Source: Rhodococcus ruber
GTDB lineage: Bacteria > Actinomycetota > Actinomycetes > Mycobacteriales > Mycobacteriaceae
Assembly: GCF_027270735.1 (NCBI RefSeq)
Contig: NZ_JAPWIJ010000006.1
Location: 62,001 to 126,000 of the forward strand
Direction: 5' to 3'
DNA: 64,000 nucleotides
Positions 61,380 through 64,000 of the stretch are shown here, piece by piece (within the stretch, counting starts at the first letter, position 1; every line of letters starts with the position of its first letter). The translations under genes and the position numbers were made by a program. The notes beneath the pieces are model-generated. The model saw nothing but the letters and a program-made list of their open reading frames with translations, had not been told where the DNA came from and did not search any database.

Positions 61380-62563
61380 CGCAGCACGTCGCCCAGAGTC
61401 GCCACCATCGCGTAGATCGCGAACTTCGGTTTCGCGTTGACCGCCAACGACTCTCGGCATTCGAGAATTGCCTCGATGCTCTTCAGCAATGCCTCCGGCG
61501 AGACGGCTTTAGCCATCCGCTCGACTTGCTCGGCCATGTCGGGATGAGTGGCCGTCGCGGTCGATCCGTACGAGCGCGCGAGCGCGTCTCGATACAGTCC
61601 CACGAGGTCCATCAATGCTCGATCCAACGAGTCACGCCCGGTTCTGGTGGCCCGAGACTTCTGCCGCTTCTCGAGGTCCTTGAGCACACCGGCAGACCCG
61701 CGCAGCGCGCCTGCCGCGCCCTTGCCGGTGCCGCCCGCGCCCAGAGCCGTTCGCAGCTCCTCTGTCTCGGCCTCGTCGCGGGAGGCACTCATCTCTTTGG
61801 CCTCGTCCTCGGCGGCCTTCACCAGTTCCTCGGCCGCGAGGTAGGCCTGATTGGGCCGGGCCGCGGCCGACGCCAGCGCCAGCGCCCGTTTGCGCCGCGC
61901 TCGCGCATCTTCGTCGGTGGCGAGCCGACGCGCTCTGCCCACGTGCCCGCCGCTGATCGACGCGGCCCACTCCGCCGTCTCGGCGTCGAGCTTGTCGCGG
62001 GTCTGCAACACCTGCGCGATCGCGGGCACCGTGGGCGTCACCAACGAGACATGGCGGCATCGGGAGCGCAAGGTCACCGAGATGTCCTGCGGATCGACCG
62101 ACGGAGCGCACAACAGGAACACCGTCCGCGCCGGCGGCTCCTCGACCACCTTCAGCAACACGTTTCCGGCACCCTCGGTGAGACGGTCGGCGTCCTCCAC
62201 CACGACCACCTGCCACAGACCTGTGCTCGGCCGACGCGAGGCGATGGAGACGATGTCGCGCATCTCCTTGGTGCTGATGCTCAGGCCCTCGGGTACGACG
62301 CGTCGCACATCGCCGTGGGTACCGGCCATCGTCGTCGAACACGCCTGACAGTGACCGCACCCGGGAACACCCTCGGTGGTGCACTGCAACGCCGCAGCGA
62401 AGCACAGAGCGGCTACGGAGCGCCCCGATCCGGGAGGGCCGGTGAAGAGCCACGAATGCGTCATCGCCGACGAGTCGACGCCTGTACGAGCAGCCACCGA
62501 AGCGGCCGTCAGATCGGCCTCGACATCTTCCTGACCGACCAATCGATCGAACACACCCGCCAT
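61376..62563 (-). CDS. holB: DNA polymerase III delta' subunit
   Basis: 395 residues. The P-loop is degenerate (GPPGSGRS, Arg instead of the Lys), as expected for a clamp-loader stator subunit. Zinc cysteines are visible in GVPGCGHCQACS, and the region after it has VVEDADRLTEGAGNVLLKVV and the SRC-type motif TLRSRCRHVSL. Together with DnaX and delta it forms the clamp loader. It lies 27 bp after the DUF3558 gene on the same strand, followed by topA's neighbourhood upstream. Confidence 0.96.
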   Translation of the reverse strand: MAGVFDRLVGQEDVEADLTAASVAARTGVDSSAMTHSWLFTGPPGSGRSVAALCFAAALQCTTEGVPGCGHCQACSTTMAGTHGDVRRVVPEGLSISTKEMRDIVSIASRRPSTGLWQVVVVEDADRLTEGAGNVLLKVVEEPPARTVFLLCAPSVDPQDISVTLRSRCRHVSLVTPTVPAIAQVLQTRDKLDAETAEWAASISGGHVGRARRLATDEDARARRKRALALASAAARPNQAYLAAEELVKAAEDEAKEMSASRDEAETEELRTALGAGGTGKGAAGALRGSAGVLKDLEKRQKSRATRTGRDSLDRALMDLVGLYRDALARSYGSTATATHPDMAEQVERMAKAVSPEALLKSIEAILECRESLAVNAKPKFAIYAMVATLGDVLR

Positions 62564-62590
62564 GAAGGAAACCCTAGTGCGTCGGACCGA

Positions 62591-63187
62591 CTACCTCGGC
62601 GCGGGCAGGTACGGCTCGAGCGACCGAAGAATCTTCTCGGTGGTTCCGCAGGCGTCGATGGGCTGCGTGGGCTCGAAGTCGATCTCGAACACATTCAAGC
62701 TCACGTTTCCCCTGGACGTCGTGGTCTGTGCATTGCACGACTGACTTTTCCCGTCGTCGTCGAGGGTCGAACCGATTCGAAACATGTCGAAGGTGAAGGC
62801 ACCCACCTTCTCCGACCGCACGTCCTCCAAATCCGGAGTCGACTTCGGATCGGAGAAAATCAGGAATTCGGTGACGGACATGGTCACCGACAGCGAGTAG
62901 TCCGAACTCGTCCACACACAGACGCCGGATGTATCGGGTATCCCTGGTGTGAGCGAGTCCTTCAACTCGAGCGCGCCCTTGGGATCCAAGCTCGCGAGCG
63001 GCAGCGAACACGGATCGAACAGCTCACCTGCGGGCACATCGGGTCTCGACGCCGACGGAGTCACCGAACCCTGCTCGGCTGCCGTCGCTCGGCCCTGGAC
63101 CACCTGAGAGCAGCCCGTCGACGTTGCTACGATGCATCCGAGGGTTACGAGACCGATCAATCCGCGCTTCACGACGGTTCGACGCAT
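62591..63187 (-). CDS. DUF3558 lipoprotein
   Basis: 198 residues. The signal peptide VKRGLIGLVTLGCIVATSTG ends at a lipobox-like TGCS. The mature domain with FDPCSLP and VCVWTSSDYSLSVTMSV fits DUF3558, a mycobacterial/rhodococcal lipoprotein family with no known activity, keeping two cysteines that could pair. It lies between topA and holB on the same strand, 27 bp before holB. Confidence 0.85.
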   Translation of the reverse strand: MRRTVVKRGLIGLVTLGCIVATSTGCSQVVQGRATAAEQGSVTPSASRPDVPAGELFDPCSLPLASLDPKGALELKDSLTPGIPDTSGVCVWTSSDYSLSVTMSVTEFLIFSDPKSTPDLEDVRSEKVGAFTFDMFRIGSTLDDDGKSQSCNAQTTTSRGNVSLNVFEIDFEPTQPIDACGTTEKILRSLEPYLPAPR

Positions 63188-63271
63188 CCCGTCGACGGAA
63201 TGTTCCCGCCGAACTCGAAGTTACGGCGGCTTTCGGCCGCCATTTTCGTCCACAACTTCGAGCTCGTCGGG

Positions 63272-64000
63272 CTATTCGCTCTCGGTCTTCTTCGCAGGAG
63301 CCTTCTTGACCGGGGCCTTCTTCGCGGCAGTGGTCTTGGTGGCGGTCTTCTTGGCAGCAGCTTTTTTGGCCGGAGCCTTCTTCGCCGCAGCCTTCTTTGC
63401 CGGGGCTTTCTTGGCGGCCGCCTTCTTGGCCGGTGCCTTCTTCTTCACCGGTCCGCGAGCACGCCTGTCCGCCAACAACTCCGACGCACGATCGTCGGTG
63501 ATCGACTCGACCTCGTCGTCCTTGCGCAGGCTCGCGTTGGTTTCACCGTCGGTGACGTACGGCCCGAATCGGCCGTCCTTGATCACCATCGGCTTCTCAC
63601 TGATCGGATCGACGCCCAGCTCTCGCAGCGGCGGCTTGGCCTCACCCTGACGGCCGCGTCGCTTGGGTTCGGCGTAGATCTTCAGAGCCTCTTCGAGACT
63701 GACCGTGAACATCTGATCCTCGTCCGCGAGCGAGCGAGAGTCGGTGCCCTTCTTCAGATACGGGCCGTAGCGGCCGTTCTGCGCGGTGATCTCTTCCTTG
63801 GACTCGGGATCGACGCCGACGATACGCGGCAACGACAGCAGCTTGAGGGCATCCTCGAGCGTGATCGTCGCCAGATCCATCGACTTGAGCAACGAGCCGG
63901 TCCGAGGCTTGGGGCCGGTGGCCTTCTTCGCGGCGGCCTTCTTGGCCGGCGCTTTCTTGGCTGCAGCCTTTTTCACCGCAGTCTTGACGCCACCGCCACC
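63272..64000 (-). CDS. topA: DNA topoisomerase I, C-terminal part (5' end beyond window)
   Basis: About 242 residues are visible; the frame runs on past 64000, so the catalytic N-terminal two thirds are not seen. The visible part has the actinobacterial C-terminal repeats: VGVDPESKEEITAQNGRYGP and LGVDPISEKPMVIKDGRFGP (TopA C-terminal domains). A Lys/Ala/Pro-rich tail of about 60 residues with KKAPAKKAAAK repeats follows. Such tails bind DNA and raise processivity in mycobacterial TopA. It precedes DUF3558 and holB on the same strand. Confidence 0.96.
   Translation of the reverse strand, partial: GGGGVKTAVKKAAAKKAPAKKAAAKKATGPKPRTGSLLKSMDLATITLEDALKLLSLPRIVGVDPESKEEITAQNGRYGPYLKKGTDSRSLADEDQMFTVSLEEALKIYAEPKRRGRQGEAKPPLRELGVDPISEKPMVIKDGRFGPYVTDGETNASLRKDDEVESITDDRASELLADRRARGPVKKKAPAKKAAAKKAPAKKAAAKKAPAKKAAAKKTATKTTAAKKAPVKKAPAKKTESE

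Noticed and set aside
63300-63460. Short tandem repeats that could suggest a CRISPR or minisatellite
   Set aside because: They encode the KKAPAKKAAAK tail of topoisomerase I; no spacer pattern.
1-64000. Insertion sequences, prophage, CRISPR or defence islands
   Set aside because: No transposase, integrase, cas gene or restriction-modification pair is visible; the only truncated genes are the small scars noted.

Overview
The window is about 64 kb of high-GC, densely coded actinobacterial chromosome. Gene families and order point to Rhodococcus or a close relative in the Mycobacteriales. The evidence is a topA with a lysine/alanine-rich tail next to a DUF3558 lipoprotein and holB, a 13E12-type DUF222/HNH protein, an EthA-type monooxygenase, mycothiol-linked (TIGR03086-like) and CGNR proteins, and many IclR/TetR/SDR/acyl-CoA genes. 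I see no rRNA, CRISPR array, insertion sequence or phage genes. One tRNA (tRNA-Thr, anticodon CGT) lies near the right end. The species cannot be fixed from the sequence alone.

Layout. 1-4.5 kb (minus strand): a FUSC-family membrane protein, a HEAT-repeat protein, a MerR-HEAT fusion regulator, a cupredoxin lipoprotein and a DUF2752 protein that runs off the left edge. 4.5-10.9 kb: an alcohol/ketone locus with a GAF-domain activator, acetoin reductase and 2,3-butanediol dehydrogenase on the minus strand, and a polytopic membrane protein and an NTF2-FMO flavin monooxygenase on the plus strand. Shared 10-bp-phased TTGC/GCAA repeats and CRP-like boxes tie these genes together. 11-19 kb: carboxylesterase, aldo/keto reductase, a PfpI-MarR-membrane operon with twin 20-bp operators, a nucleoside-kinase-like gene, an ArsR/SRPBCC pair and an iron-regulated substrate-binding lipoprotein. 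19-28 kb: acyl-CoA dehydrogenase and SDR, rhodanese, old-yellow-enzyme, DUF222/HNH protein, a tiny 28-residue-repeat protein, IclR and scoAB. 28-34 kb: aldo/keto reductase, phospholipase-D-like, PfkB, SurE, and an M4 metalloprotease with its emfourin-type inhibitor.

34-42 kb holds an EthA-like monooxygenase, SDR and divergent TetR, an EamA exporter facing a CGNR regulator, and two membrane-anchored secreted proteins of unknown role. 42.6-47.8 kb is an ABC sugar/glycerophosphodiester importer with an embedded metallophosphoesterase, followed by a LysR gene and a YihS-like epimerase. 50.6-54.5 kb has a RibD-type reductase beside a decayed HxlR gene, a TetR/hydrolase operon and a spore-photoproduct-lyase-like radical SAM protein. 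54.6-58.6 kb has a PAS-GGDEF-EAL protein and an AlkC-type glycosylase. 58.6-59.1 kb is a scar containing two truncated acyl-CoA genes. The right end returns to conserved chromosome: IclR, tRNA-Thr, an SDR/CGNR divergent pair, holB, DUF3558 and topA.

The strongest unexplained signals are the nested operator shared by the butanediol and flavin-monooxygenase genes, the protease-inhibitor pair, the twin operator placed inside the end of a kinase gene, the SRPBCC-TIGR03086 fusion, and the importer with an embedded phosphodiesterase. I found no clear-cut, wholly new defence or mobile system.
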